The notes: generated by a model not told the origin, from the letters alone. Numbered from the stretch's first letter, positions 10,451 through 23,210 are shown. The stretch is DNA of 64,000 bases from Pleurotus ostreatus/Saccharomyces cerevisiae fusant (GCA_024196135.1 JAMQCK010000002.1:1-64000); one strand, 5' to 3'. Translations and numbers: made by a program.

Positions 10451-13154
10451 ATGGCAGGATTCGCCCCCAACCCCGCCGACAACATCGCTGTTGCGACCAT
10501 CCGCACTCTCGCCGCCGATGTCGTCGCCAAAGCCAACTCCGGCCATCCTGGTCAGCCCCTCTGGAGGCGTACGCTCCCCTGGTAACTAACAAGCCCACAG
10601 GCGCGCCGATGGGCATGGCGCCGGCCGCCCACGTCCTCTTCACTCGGTATGTGGGACCCTCTTTCGAGAAAATCACTACTGAACCTTGTTCTAGTTTCCT
10701 GAACGCGAACCCCAAGGACTCGAAGTGGTTTAACAGGGATCGCTTTGTTCTGTCGAATGGGTGAGTTTCCTGCTCAACTGCAGCCATCTCATGTGCTCAC
10801 GTTCATGACAGACACGCGTAAATTGCCTTTCCTTTCATCTTGCGACACTCCACTCAAGTTTACCCCAGTTGCGCCCTTCAGTACATCATGCTGCACTTGA
10901 TGGGCTACAAGCTCTCCATGGACGACCTCAAGCAGTTCCGTCAGCTGGACTCGCTGACCCCCGGTCACCCTGAAGCCGGCCACACTGACGGTAAGCCAAA
11001 AACCTCATGCGTGTGCATGGCGTATGCTCAATGATGTCTGTAGGTATCGAAGTGACCACTGGGCCTCTTGGTCAGGGTATCTCGAACGCTGTTGGTCTTG
11101 CGATTGCGCAGGCTCACTTGGGGGCTGTCTACAACAAGCCCGGCTTCGAGCTGATCAACAACTACACCTACGGTTCGTCCATCCAGTTGCTCCACAACAT
11201 TCTTACTAACAAAAACCGCAGCTTTCACCGGTGATGGCTGCCTTATGGAGGGTGTTGCCAGCGAGGCCTGCAGCTTGGCTGGTCATCTGCAGCTCGGCAA
11301 CCTCATCGCGGTATGTAGCAAGACCAACAGCTAGGGATGTTGAGGCTTACTCTGCCCCGTAGATCTACGACGACAACCGTAAGCCTTTTATCCGAGGCTC
11401 TAAGCTTCTTACAAACGCATCGTTGCAGACATCACCATTGATGGTGACACCAATGTCGCGTTCACTGAGGACGTCCAAAAGCGCTTTGAGGCATACGGCT
11501 GGCAGGTCTTGCACATCGACAATGGCGACAGGTCAGCCAGACGAGACAATGTCCTCGTCACAGCTGCTCATCCATCCGCAGTGACCTCGAGGGCATCTAC
11601 AACGCTATCGCCGCTGCCAAGGCGGAGAAGAACAAGCCGACCCTCATCAAGATGAAGACCACCATTGGCTTCGGCTCTAAGCAGCAGGGCACCCACGGCG
11701 TCCACGGCTCGCGTAAGATTGCTCGCCTCACTCATCGACCCCCCATTGACTTCGCATAGCGTTGAAGGCTGACGATATCTCGGCGCTGAAGACCAAGTTC
11801 GGCTTCAAGCCCGAGCAGCAGTTCTACGTTCCGGACGAGACGTACGCCGCCTACGCTGAGGTCGCGAAGAAGGGTGCCGAGCTGGAGGCCGCATGGGACA
11901 AGCTCCTCGCTGCGTACGGCGAGAAGTACCCCAAGGAGCACGCCGAGCTCACCCGCCGCATCGCTGGCAAGCTTCCGGAGGGCTGGGAGAAGGCCCTTCC
12001 CACCTACACCCCGTCGGACCCGGCGCAGGCGTCGCGCAAGCTGTCTGAGATCGTCCTCAGCAAGCTCGTCCCCGTCCTCCCGGAGCTTGTCGGCGGCTCT
12101 GCCGACTTGACTGGGAGCAACTTGACGAAGGTCAAGGGCCAGACGGACTTCCAGCCGCCCAGCACCAACCTCGGCACGTATGCTGGCACATATATTCGCT
12201 ATGGTGTCCGTGAGCACGGTATGGGCGCTGTCGGTAACGGTCTCGTCGCGTACGGCGGCATCATCCCCTACGTCGCGACGTTCTTGGTGCGTGCATATCT
12301 TCCGTATCCTTTGCCGTGTCTAATGGCCTGGATAGAACTTCGTCTCATATGGTGTTGGCGCCCTTCGTCTGGCTGCCTTGAGCCACCAGCAGGTCATCTG
12401 GGTCGGCACGCACGACTCCATCGGTCTCGGTGAAGATGGCCCGACCCACCAGCCGGTTGAGACCGCTGCCCACCTGCGCGCGATTCCCAACCTTGCTTTC
12501 TGGCGCCCGGCCGACGGCAACGAGACCTCCGCTGCGTACTACAAGGCGATCACCATGTCCGGCACGCCGTCCGTCCTCTCCTTGTCGCGCCAGAACCTCC
12601 CCAACCTCGAGGGCTCGACCATCGAGCGCGCGTCGAAGGGTGGCTACGTCGTCCACGAGGTCGAGGGCGAGGACCTCACCATCGTGAGCAGCGGTAGCGA
12701 GGTGTCGATTGCCATCGAGGCTGCGGGTATCTTGAAGGAGCAGGGCATCAAGGCTCGCGTTGTCAGCTTGCCATGCTGGCTCTTGTTCGACCAGCAGCCG
12801 AAGGAGTACAGGCTGAGTGTCCTCCGTAGTGGCGCGCCGATCTTGTCGCTCGAGGCACTTTCGGTACGTTCAGGTCGTCACACATGTTCCGAAACCCTTC
12901 TGACATCGACTTTTACAGACCCTCGGGTGGCAGAAGTACAGCCACGAGCAGTATGGTCTTCCGGCATGGGGTGCGTCTGCCCCGTACCAGAAGGTGTACG
13001 AGAAGTTCGGCATCACTGGCAAGAGTAAGTCAAGGTCTGCCGTTCGTGTTGCGCGCCGCTAATGCATCCCTCAGACATCGCCTCCGTCGGCAAGAAGATC
13101 ATCGACTTCTACAAGGGCAAGGAGGTTGTGTCTCCCCTCGACAAGGCGCTCTGA
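10451..13154 (+). CDS. TKL1: Transketolase
   Basis: Fourteen exons give 682 residues covering the full enzyme: exons at 10451-10550, 10601-10646, 10695-10760, 10812-10817, 10869-10990, 11044-11172, 11222-11310, 11363-11378, 11429-11531, 11582-11712, 11760-12286, 12336-12863, 12919-13024 and 13075-13154. Motifs are [44 protein letters not shown] (thiamin diphosphate/Mg binding), [17 protein letters not shown], the pyrimidine domain with [29 protein letters not shown], and [15 protein letters not shown] at the C-terminal domain. It transfers two-carbon ketol units in the cytosolic non-oxidative pentose phosphate pathway. The fourth exon is only six bases long and carries the invariant His72 of NGHA. 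The gene shares a short divergent promoter with CMC2. Confidence 0.97.
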
Positions 13155-13425
13155 GTTTTGAGTGTATGAGATTTTGTTTCGTTAGATGACTAGAATTAGT
13201 TCGAAGATAACGTTGTATCCCTACTGTAGCTTGCCATAGAAAATGGACTTCCTCTAGCGTTGGTTGCGTCGGTGGGAAACGAATTTCGGCGGACTGGCGA
13301 GTCACACCGGTACCGCGGCTGTGACATCCGCGGTCAGCTGATGACTGTCACACTCGGCGCGCCGCATTGTTCTCCTTGATCTCTGCTATCACGGTCGAAG
13401 CTATCGCCCGGCCAGGCGTCCTGCT

Positions 13426-15263
13426 ATGCAGCCCAGCACACCCTATACACACGCTGAGATATTCAAATGGACGCTGGCTGCAGATGCGGTTGCACCCTGC
13501 TTCGTCGAGGACGTCTTCAAGCTTGAGGAGAACGAGAAACATAGTGCGTTATCGAAGTTCAACCGATCGAACATTGCTCATTGCGCGCAGCCAGCGATTT
13601 CTTCTGGCTTGGAAGTGTGCCCTGTAGGACGGTGAAGCTGGTGGGTATGCTCGTGGGCGTGCAAACCTACGAGAAGCGAATCGTGTACAGCGGTGCGTAA
13701 ACATGCCCTCCTGATGCGAGCATCTGCTCATCAGCCATCTAGTCGACGATGGGACTGCTGTTATCGACTGTGTCGACAGACATCCCACTCTGCAGGCCCC
13801 TTTGTCCTCGAGCTTCTTCTTTGGCAAGATGCCTCTGCCCATTGCAGACGTGGGTGCCTCCGTTATGGTAGTCGGGAACGTACTCCCCAAGAAAGAACGC
13901 CAGATCTCAATCTCGAGTATAGGTGAGTGCAAAGTCTGTCTTTCTCTAGAACTGTCGCTTACTCTTGTAGAGCGTTGCAAGCATGCAAATGCTGAGCCCC
14001 TTCATTGGCTTGCGGTCCGCCAGCTGCATCGCGTGTCGTACACCTCGACCACGCCATTCGTCATCCCAGAACAAACTACACCTACCGCACCCACCGACGA
14101 CGTACCATCTCGACCACAGACCCCAGTATCATTGGCGTCTTCATCTACCCCACCTAGCCCGACTAAGTCTATCGCTTCGTCGGTTGCGGCTAGCCCGAGC
14201 AAACTGAAGGTTCGTCTCTCATAGAAATTATATCATATCAAGGCTAACATTATCCCAGACTCTCATGAAGCTTCGGCACCCCTCCAGGCTACACACTCGG
14301 GACCTCACCCAGAACACCTTCCGGGTCTACCTCAAGCATTTCATGGACAATGCGCCACCCCCTTCCAAAGAAGACGATGTTCGACATCCCGCCAGCCCGT
14401 TCTCCACGCCGAAGAAGCGCATCCGTCGTGCTGACTCCGACGTTACACCTCGCGCCGCGCGGCTTATGCCTATCGAGAATACGCCTCGCGGCTGCCAACC
14501 TGCGGCCACGACCTGTCCCAACGAACCCGCGGCGATTGGCTTCACCGTGTCGTACCTGCGCCGCGTCCCGGAGCTGCACGATCTGGCGAAACGTGTCGTG
14601 AAAGCCGAAGCTAAACGTCGTGCTCGAGCAGCAAAGGAGAAGGAGCGTAAAACCAAGAACGAGGCAGCGGCTGGTAAACCTCGCAGCTCTACTACAGCCA
14701 AACCACGTAAAAGCATATCAGATGAGCCCATATCCCGTCGAATGAAGCGCTTGTTCCAGTGGGCACTCACCGCTCTGCTAAACGACGGCTATATCGTCCT
14801 CTGGGACGGGCCGCCACGACCCTGCTCTTCCGCGGAACCCCTCCCAGACACCAGCTGTCTTTGGAAAGTCTCGACGTCCGCCACCACCTCCGCCAGCACC
14901 GTCGACACAACTGCCAGCACCCTCCCATCAACCTCCGAATCGCAATCGCTTGACGACGACGAACTCTCAGACCCTGACGAGCGAGAGGAATCGTACGTTC
15001 CCCTCGAACCCACGGTACTGGCGAAAGCTGTTGAGGATGCCGTGTCCTCCCTGATAGCGCGCAAGCGCAGACACAAGGGTAGCACAGAGTCGCATGCGCT
15101 CTCGACCAGCAAGGAGTCCGTCATCGCAGTCATGCAGCGCGACGATCGGTGGCGATACCTACACGGCTGGCAGGTCGAGCAAACACTCGACCTTCTTGTT
15201 GACCAGGACATACTGTGCGAGCGCTCGAATGGACGGTATTCTTTACGACGGACGTCTCGTTGA
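13426..15263 (+). CDS. STN1: CST-complex telomere capping subunit Stn1
   Basis: Five exons (13426-13543, 13591-13692, 13743-13922, 13971-14209, 14259-15263) give 547 residues. The N-terminal OB fold is recognisable from FFWLGSVPCRTVKLVGMLVG, YEKRIVYSVDDGTAVIDCV and the later strand VGASVMVVGNVLPKKERQIS, the standard Stn1 order. Residues about 160-340 are a Ser/Pro and basic low-complexity insert. The C-terminal third has two helical stretches consistent with the tandem winged-helix region, ending DDRWRYLHGWQVEQTLDLLV and CERSNGRYSL. Stn1 works with Ten1 (and Ctc1/Cdc13 where present) to protect telomere ends and promote fill-in synthesis by polymerase alpha. It is much longer than yeast Stn1 orthologues of about 300-490 residues because of the insert. 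Confidence 0.85.
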
Positions 15264-15349
15264 GCAGATACACTATGCATACATACGTATGTACAACATT
15301 TGCGGAGGATAGATAGACGATAAGTACAGCAATATTAGGCGAAGGGGGT

Positions 15350-17639
15350 TCAGAGGTTCGCCTTCCATCTATCGTCCAACATGATCCAGGGCGATTCATC
15401 TCCCTCACCACCACCGGTAGTAATGATATTCGCGCGCCTCGCCCGGTACACATAGTCGGAAAAGTCCTTGCAATCCCTCGACAGCTTCCCATACAGCGTC
15501 GGATGCCGCTTGCGAAGTATCGTATTCACCACCTGCCGATTCGACTTCGTATACCCAGCCCGCAGCTGCGCCTGCAGCAGTTGCACAAGCGGTACAAACT
15601 GCGGCGGCAGCGACGGGTCGTCGATCGGTGGAAGCTCAATGGCCTCCGCCTCCTCCGCATAGGCTGGCGTCAGCTCGACGTACGCCTCCGCGCCCGAGCC
15701 TCCGGGAGCGACGAGACCCGCGGCCGTGGCTGCGGCGATGTAGTTCTTGAAGCTCTGCAGGCCGGCTTTCTGGTAGACGTCCTTGTCGGCGCGAAGTAGT
15801 CGGCCGCTCAGTTCTTTGCGACGTGGGCGAGAGCTGCCCGCTGCGTAGAGCGAGCGCATGACGTCCATGAGCGACTGAAAATGAGCTGGGAAAGTGGGCA
15901 TTTCGACCGATGGCGACGGCGCGTTCTCTGTCGTAAAGAAAGTCGATCCACCAGCAAGGGGGAACATTGGCTGCTCCTGTTGAGGTGCAAGAGAATTTGA
16001 GGCACCGCTCTGCACGATGATCTCTGCGGCGTCATCTGCGTTGTTGGGGACCGAAGTGCTTGTTTGGGCCGCGGTAGCCTTAACTGTGTTAGAGGTAGAA
16101 GGAGTAGAGGTGGAAGACGCCGATGGTGTTGAGGTAACCAATGATAGATCATACGACGGCGAAGCCACTCCTGGTACTAGATTGACTGCAGCGCTCTGCG
16201 GAAGGGTATCCGGAGCGGCATCTTCTTCGTCATCTGCATTGGTATAAGGAGTGGACAGGGATATCCACTCCTTTGCGCCCTCCCCGCCCAGCAGCACGAT
16301 GCCTTGGGCAGCCGCCATCGAGCAGTATTCTTTGAAGTTATTGGCACCGGCGTTCGCATAGGCGTCAACATCGCTTCCTATTAGCTTGATACCGACAGCG
16401 GACACCTTTGGGAAAGGTTCGCCTTCTTCGAGATAGGCGCGTAAGATTCGGATGAGAGGCTCGAACCGTAGGTGCGGTGATTGTAAAGGAGCGTTAGGAA
16501 GGACTGGTGGTGGCGGTGGTGGTAAAGTCGGTTCCGAGGGTATTACCGGTGCTGGTATGGTTGAAGGACCAGAAGGTGAAGGGATATCAGCTGCGCTATC
16601 CGGTGATATCCGAGAGGCAGGCGCGGGTCTGGGAGTCGCAACCGGGACAGCGGGCGTCTCGGGAGGTGATAGAACCGAAGGCAACAGCGTCTGTTTCCTC
16701 CTTGTTGCAGGCTCTGGGTCAATTGACGAGGGATTCGCTGACCTGATGTCGGGCTTGGTAGGGGATTGGTATCTTAGTGGCTGCACAGACGCGACCTCGA
16801 CAGATACCACTGCAGGGAAAGCACTCCTTGCAGAACGATCTGGACATAACTCAACAATTAGCATACTGCAATGTAGCTCAGTCAATCTACGCACCCCTTC
16901 GTGGCGAAGCTTGGTCTGGACCGGGGCTTGATGGCGTTACGTCCTGTCTCTCAAGGTTGCGTGCGCTCATAGACGGCGATTGCACATGTCGTAGGCTTCC
17001 CGAGGATGGCGAAGTAGGCGTCTGCATCGGTGGACGGCGCCTGACATCGTACTCGGGCTCGTTGAAGCCCAGTATCTCGGTGGCCCAATCGACGTGTGAA
17101 GCCACCTGGGACAACAGGGTCCGGTGCGGGCCAGGCTGCGAGCGACAGATGAGGATGACATTGTAGTGTCGACGGCGAAGGACAGCCGCCGTGTAGGCGA
17201 AGTCGCGGTCGCCTGAGATGAGGACGAGGGTCGCTGGGGCAGGATTGTCGAGCGCGAATAGCAGGATATCCGCTGGGTAGAGTCCAGATGTCAGAGCGCA
17301 CTCAGCGTCTAATTAGTAGGGGACATACTTTGAAGCATCTGATCGACCGCATTCTTCTGCCCATTGTGAGGGCAGTCGATCAGCGCGACCCCCGACGATT
17401 GCAGCTCTGAGCGCAGGTTGTTGGATATCGTGCACAGCTGCGGGTCCAAGTAGGCATTGAATGCTGTGACGCTCCCATGAGGGAGCGCGACGCGCTCAAT
17501 GTTCTTCGCGATGTCGAAGCCGGAGCAGCCTCCCGTGAAGTGACAGTTCTCTGCTCGTGTCAATCAGCATTCGCATCGCTCTCGACGTGCAGAACGACGT
17601 GCCGTAATCCCAGAATATACCTACAGGCGTACGTGACAT
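15350..17639 (-). CDS. NYN2: NYN-domain RNase with three LOTUS/OST-HTH-like modules
   Basis: Four exons (17603-17639, 17329-17550, 16895-17272, 15350-16809) give 698 residues. The NYN domain starts GIFWDY and continues ENCHFTGGCSGFDIAKNIER, SSGVALIDCPHNGQKNAVDQM and NPAPATLVLISGDRDFAYT; the nuclease aspartates are kept. Modules of about 70 residues lie near 328-397, 523-592 and 617-690, each with the pattern F-x-PL..., K/R-rich middle, F-x-x-Y, GG, W-hydrophobic-L. The first intron (17551-17602) begins with GC where all seven paralogues have GT; no alternative donor restores the frame. A further intron at 16810-16894, absent from the others, links the NYN part to the tail. The NYN sequence and last two modules are closest to NYN4. 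Confidence 0.8.
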
Positions 17640-17976
17640 GAGAGCAGAAGCAGAGAAGTGACCCATTCAGTCCCTTTCGGCTCTGCTTCGGTGAATGGCC
17701 CAAGCACGGCATTGCTGTTGTGGTATTCCAAGAGACTGAACATGATATTCAGAGGAGATGAAGGCATAGACAGGGTGAAGATACCAATGATAATGCTATT
17801 GTGCCCAAAAGAGTAGGTCGATCGGGAACTGTACACGAGGCGGTCGGAAGATGTGGATGTCAGCTATGTATTCAAGGTCGACGAGCAACAAAGTTGGTAG
17901 TGGTACATGGTGTGTAGAAGAAGAAATTCGTGTATATAAGTTAGTCTGGGTAGGACAGATCCACGTATCGTCTCCT
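17640..17976. other. Intergenic region between NYN2 and NYN3
   Basis: Holds the NYN2 promoter and the NYN3 3' end, which are in the same orientation. No other signal seen. Confidence 0.4.
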
Positions 17977-20688
17977 TCAAACCACCACCATCTTCTTCCA
18001 CTTCTTCTCCAACGCGATCCAGGTATGCCCTCCTTCAGGATCGCCACCTAGTACCACGATCCCCGCCTTCTCCGCGCTCGCCACGTACTCCCTGAAGTTC
18101 TCGACGCCCGCCTTCTTGTACACGCCCTTGTCGCGCTGAACCAGCGCAGACCCGATGAGTCCGCGATTAGGGCTCGCCTGCCCCGCCTCGCGGTACTCAT
18201 GCAGTATGCGTACAAGCAAGCGGTACTGTGAGGGCACAGCGGAGATGGTCGGCGGGGGAGGCTTGACGGCGGGCGGAGGTGCCTTCACGGAGGGCGTGCT
18301 GCCCAGGGAGATCCACTCCGCCCCATTATTGGGCCCACTGAGCGTGACGAGACCCACGGAAGCCGCACGCGCCATGTACTCCGCAGCACTGCTGGTCTGC
18401 ACACGCTTGCAGATATTGCAGTCGCACTTGATGAGCTGCTCCCCGACATAGGAGCGCAGCGGCCGCAGCTTCCCCGCCTGTTTCTGCTCTTGCAGGATCT
18501 GCACGAGGAGCCTGTACTCGGCTGGGACCGTCGAGGGAATCGAAGGCGCCGAGGTAGAAACCGATGCAAACGAGGCCGAAGGCGCAGGTGCAGGCGTCGC
18601 TGTGCCAAAGGCCCACTGGGTAGTAGCCGGTGGTGCAGCTTTGACACTGGCTATCGACACCCATTCCGCGCCTCCCTTCGTACCGCCCATTGTCACCAAC
18701 CCCGCCGCACTGGCAGCAGTCACGTATGCGGCAAGACCGCTGACGCCAGCCTTTCTGTATACCTCGGGGTCCTTCGCCTTCAACGAGCTGCCGACGACCG
18801 AGTACAGAGGTCGATCCTGACCTTCTGCCTTCAGCTGCCGTAGCACCCGCATGAGCGGCTTGAAGGAGGCAGAAACCTGGCTAGTGCTGGTTGAGTTTGA
18901 TACAGACGGAGACGGCGTTGCTTTCAGGGTCGGCGAAGGGGACGATGGAGCAGGCGTCGACATCTCCGTCCCGGTGACCCAAGGGACTTTGACCATAACC
19001 ATCTTTGGGTACGACAGCTCGCTCTCGCTCTGAGCGGTGGACGCGGCCGGCGCCGGCGTCGGCGCAGCAGGCGTTCCCGCTATAGCAACCCGCTTCGCAC
19101 CCTCCGCCGGCAGCGCTAGCCACGCGTCCCCACCCTCCCCTCCGAGTACCACAACACCGGCCTGCTCGGCGGCGTCAACGTACTGCTTGAAACGCGATAC
19201 GCCGGCCTTCGCGTACGCGTCCGGGCAAGTGGCGAGAAGGGCATTCCCGACTAGCGAGCGTCGCGGCCTTGTTTCGCCGACCTCGCGTAGCGCGGTCAAC
19301 ACGCGGACGAGCGGCTTGAAGACAGAGACGGATCGGAAGGTCGACGTAGAGGGCGTAGAGGGGTTAGTGGCGAGGAAGGCGGACCATGCTGAGGAAGCTG
19401 GTGCCGGTGATGGGGACGACAAGAGCAGCGTGCTTGGTGATGGTGATGGTGAAGGCGAGGGTGAGTCGAAGTTCTTCGTCAACGCAATCCACGTCTCTCC
19501 CCCTCCTGTAGCGGCACCACCGAGCGTCACCAACCCCGCTTGGCAAGCGCGCATGGCATACTCGGTGAAGTTCTTCACACCAGCCTTCTCATACACTCCA
19601 GGGCAATGGTGCGCCAGGCGATAACCAATCACGCCGCGATTGGGCTGTGAGAACCCGGCGTCACTCCGCTCCTGGAGTAGACGTATGAGCGGCTCGAAGA
19701 CGCCGTGCGCCCCGTCCTTCGCTAGCACAACGGCCGAGGCTGTAGGTGTGCGTTCTGCGGCGGCTGCGACAGACGACGTAGCTGTCTCGCATCTTGTGTT
19801 GGTTGACTTGCAGAGCGATGCGGTATCCTCGGAGGTGCATTTGTCGGCGAGGTCCGTGGACTCATTAGAGGGGCTAGTCGGCGGAGAGGACCAACTGCTG
19901 AGGGAGGCGGACGAACCCGAAGGCGTCGATGGCGAGTCATCCCTCTTCGAGAATGAGTCGTCTGCCTGGGACGTTGTGGTAGACATGATAGTGGATGAGG
20001 AGGAGCGCGACCATTCCCTTCGATGCGGGTCTTCGGGAAGGCCCAGTACCCTCGTGTTCCAGTCTAAACACGCCGACACCTGCCACGCTAGGCTCTTGTG
20101 CGGGCCCGGCTGAGAATGGCACAGTAGTACCACCTCGTATCGTCGGCGGCGCAGGACAGAAACAGTGTACGCAAAGTCCCGATCGCCTGAGATGAGGATT
20201 AAGGTCGCAGGCGCGGGATGGTCGAGGGCATAGGCCAACATGTCGGCTTGCAAAAGATTAGCTGACAGACGTGGAGCGGGGTACTAGCTACTCACTCTGT
20301 AGCATCTGGTCTACTACATCTTTCTGCCCGTTGTGCGGGCAGTCTACGAGGGCCACGCCGCTAGACTGCAACTCGGACCGCATAGCCGCGGGTAGCGCGC
20401 AGAACTGCATGTCCAAGTAGGCATTGAAGTCGGAGACCGTGCCATATTTCAAAGCAATCTGCTCAATGGCCCTTGCGATCTCGTAGCCAGATCGTCCAGC
20501 TGAATATCGACAATTCTCTGGTAAAGATCGGGCGTCAGCGACGTGCCTCGCGAATGTATGGGTCCCTTCAGGCCTTCCTCCCGCCTTACGTGGACATGCA
20601 CTCAGGGAAAGCAGATACAGGGTTGATTGGTACGAGGAGTACACTCACCAAAGTCCCAAAAGATGCCTACGCTCGCCGGACCAGTCAT
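17977..20688 (-). CDS. NYN3: NYN-domain RNase with five LOTUS/OST-HTH-like modules
   Basis: Three exons (20649-20688, 20296-20517, 17977-20246) give 843 residues. The NYN domain reads GIFWDF-ENCRYSAGRSGYEIARAIEQ, FNAYLDMQFC, SSGVALVDCPHNGQKDVVDQM, LAYALDHPAPATLILISGDRDFAYTV; nuclease aspartates are intact. After a Ser/Thr-rich linker come five modules near residues 271-343, 397-466, 549-620, 665-735 and 762-835, the largest number in the cluster. The fourth is degraded in its middle (KCDCNICKRVQTSS instead of the usual DPxVYxKAGV), while its GG-W ending is kept. Modules are separated by Pro/Ala/Ser linkers of differing length, one a (SP)n run. The long first intron (20518-20648) and the second intron are in the positions shared by all family members. 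Confidence 0.87.
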
Positions 20689-21555
20689 CGTGGTAGGAGG
20701 CAGGATGCGGGTAGGCTATGTACTCCCGCCGCAGGCTATACGCCGGGCAGCCCAAGGTCCCGTGAGCGACACATACTGGGGGACAAAGCATATCATCTTT
20801 CAGCTATATCGGTACGATTAGAGCGGGAGCGTGTCGGGGTGCGTCTGTTGGATGCAGCAAGGGCGCCATGAACGCTACGATCAGGATCATGGACGAAGGG
20901 CGGCGGCGCGGGCCGAGCTCCGGCCGATTATAGTGGCGCGCGCCGCCCACTTTCCCTCCTTCCTCCTTCTCCCAACTTCTCCCAATGACAAGTCAGACCG
21001 CTAATTTGCCTCACTATCATCGAATCGCGCACGGATGCCATTAGACTCGGCGCCAGTCCTAGGTCATTCCCGGAGTCGCAACCCTCGCGCAGCTAAAGTC
21101 CTAATATTGGGAGGTTGAAGCAGAGTTAAATGGGCCCTACCCACCCTCCTCTCCGATGCTTCTCAGTCTATAGCAACTCCGAAGCCTCTACACGATAATG
21201 CAGGCAATGATCTCCGGTGTCTCGCTGCATGACTTGCACTTGCGCTTGATTTCCCATCCCGCCCGTACTTCTGGCCGCGCTAGCACCTCACTTCAACGCC
21301 CTCCTTGCCGTCTCCGCCGCACGATATTGAATGCGGAAGAATGATAGGGCACACCGTCCATGGTCTGACAAGGGAAGATGCAAGCTAGCTGGACTGTTCT
21401 CTATCGAAACGCGTGTGGAGAGAGCGCTCGATTTACTCGGTCGTCAAGCGCGTACCTGGGAGCGCTCCCCGTATATAAGGTAGGATCTCCAATTCCCTAC
21501 TACGACTCCTACCGCGGCATTGAACACCTTCCTCTCCTTCACCTCTTTGCCTACT
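20689..21555. other. Intergenic divergent promoter region
   Basis: About 870 bases between the starts of NYN3 (minus) and the AA14-like gene (plus). Apart from the TATA box at 21472 and GC-rich inverted fragments near 20930 (ggcgcgcgccgcc) I see no gene or RNA. Confidence 0.45.
21472..21480 (+). promoter_or_regulatory. TATA box of the AA14-like gene
   Basis: TATATAAGG lies 84 bases before ATG 21556, a position typical for strongly inducible fungal secreted-enzyme genes. Confidence 0.6.
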
Positions 21556-23210
21556 ATGCGTTCTTTGATTGTCGTCGCTGGGCTTGCAGCCTTTGCCCGC
21601 GCTCACGTGGGCGCGTTCGTGAAGGGCATGTACTGCAGGAATGTAAGTACAATTCTCTAGATTTCGTCTGGACATCACTCATATTGCCATCAGGGTGGTG
21701 CTTCCTACGATGACCAGAACTCCAACAACGAAGTCAAGCCCATTTACGGGCAAAATCTGGAGAACTTCATGTGTAAGTGACCATTCTAGCGAGCGCGCAT
21801 AGCGACTGACCCGGCGATTCCCTGCTAGTCAACCAGGCGCAGAACGTACGTATGCCGGCGACGGTGACACAAACATACTCATGATGCCCAGTGCCTCAAC
21901 GACCCGCCACCCGAGGGCGAGATCGCTGACCTGTAAGCGACCAACCGTAACCTCGTCATGCGCCATTTACACCGTCGTCAGGCCGGCCGGTGGCACCATC
22001 AACATTGAGCTCGCCACGAACCGAGGCTGCACCACCTTTAGCTTCAACGGACAGTACGCCACAAAGTACATCGATGGCTACACGGGCGAGTACGATGACA
22101 ACTGGGTAGGCATCATGATCTCAGTGGTAGTCTATGTCCACTGAAATTTATCTGGAAGAATGACCCGAACTGCCTTACGAACCCGAACATCCACACGCAG
22201 AATAGTGAGCTCCACGGAGGATGATCGGCGCTCCTGCATCGCTAATGAACTACTCCAGAGTCGATGGCGGCCGGTACCGCGTTGGCCATCTCCTACGTCG
22301 TAAGTTCAAGTGATACCTTCATAGTGCATACTACAAACTAATTCACTTCCTTCAGAACGACCCCCACGACGTCACATTTGACAACCTAGTCGTGTTCTCT
22401 GTGCTCCCGAAGTAATTTACCCTTGCCTGACCTCTGACCTCTCTTGCTCACATTGAGCCCACAGCACGCCCTGGCTCTACCGTGAAGTACAGTACGAGAT
22501 CCCGGCCAACCTGCCACGTTGCCCGAACGACGTCTGCATCTGCGCTGTACGTCGTCCATTCACGTCTCTTTGTAAATACTGACACCCTCCACCAGTGGCT
22601 CTGGACGCCCAACGGGTAAGCTATCTAACTTCTCTTCCCATACCACATCGCTGCCGCGAACCCCTTGCTTACCCCGGCCCCAGCTGCGGCACTCCCAACG
22701 ACTACATGGATGGCTTCAAGTGCCGCGTCACCAACGCATCGGCCAACAAGCAGCTCGGCAAGCCTCAAGCACCCGTCTACTGCGGCCAGGACGCGGCTCC
22801 GTACGAGCCGAACGTACCTGCGTGAGTATCTGTCCTGCAATCGTCTCCTCAGCGTCTGCCATCTGCAGCGGGCGCCGCCTGCGTCGCATTCCGTTCCCGG
22901 CGCCGATGTCGGCGTACCCAATGCGTAGCACCGATGTCTATTCCATCACCGGCATCATGACCACCGATGCTCACATGCCCGCAGATGCGTCGAGGGCCCG
23001 AAGCAGATGGTCGTCTGGGGCCAGGACGGCATCGACAACGTCGGCGTGCCGGCGAACTCTGGCCTCTCTCCGGGCTACAACGAGAGGTCTGGCTTCCATC
23101 CTGGTGAATCTTTACCGTCCCTCACTTACGCAAACATGATTGCTGACAGTGAGCACTTCAATGCAGGTGCTCAGAACGACATCTTCTCGAACGACGACAT
23201 AACGTGGTGA
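21556..23210 (+). CDS. AA14-like secreted lytic polysaccharide monooxygenase
   Basis: Thirteen exons give 297 residues: 21556-21642, 21694-21772, 21829-21845, 21892-21932, 21982-22105, 22159-22204, 22259-22299, 22356-22411, 22465-22546, 22596-22615, 22684-22821, 22985-23103, 23167-23210. A 16-residue signal peptide (MRSLIVVAGLAAFARA) ends directly before His17, which would become the amino-terminal His of a copper histidine brace. Downstream, EIADLPAGGTINIELA, GTALAISYV, CPNDVCICAWLW, YMDGFKCRVTNASANKQLGK and APVYCG follow the order of AA14 xylan-active oxygenases of white-rot fungi. Many cysteines imply disulfides. AA14 enzymes are reported to cleave xylan coating cellulose; activity here is inferred. 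It is unrelated to the flanking NYN genes. Confidence 0.75.

Noticed and set aside
15468..16931. Plus-strand Gly/Ser-rich ORFs opposite NYN2
   Set aside because: Antisense shadows of the Pro/Ser/Ala-rich linkers of NYN2.
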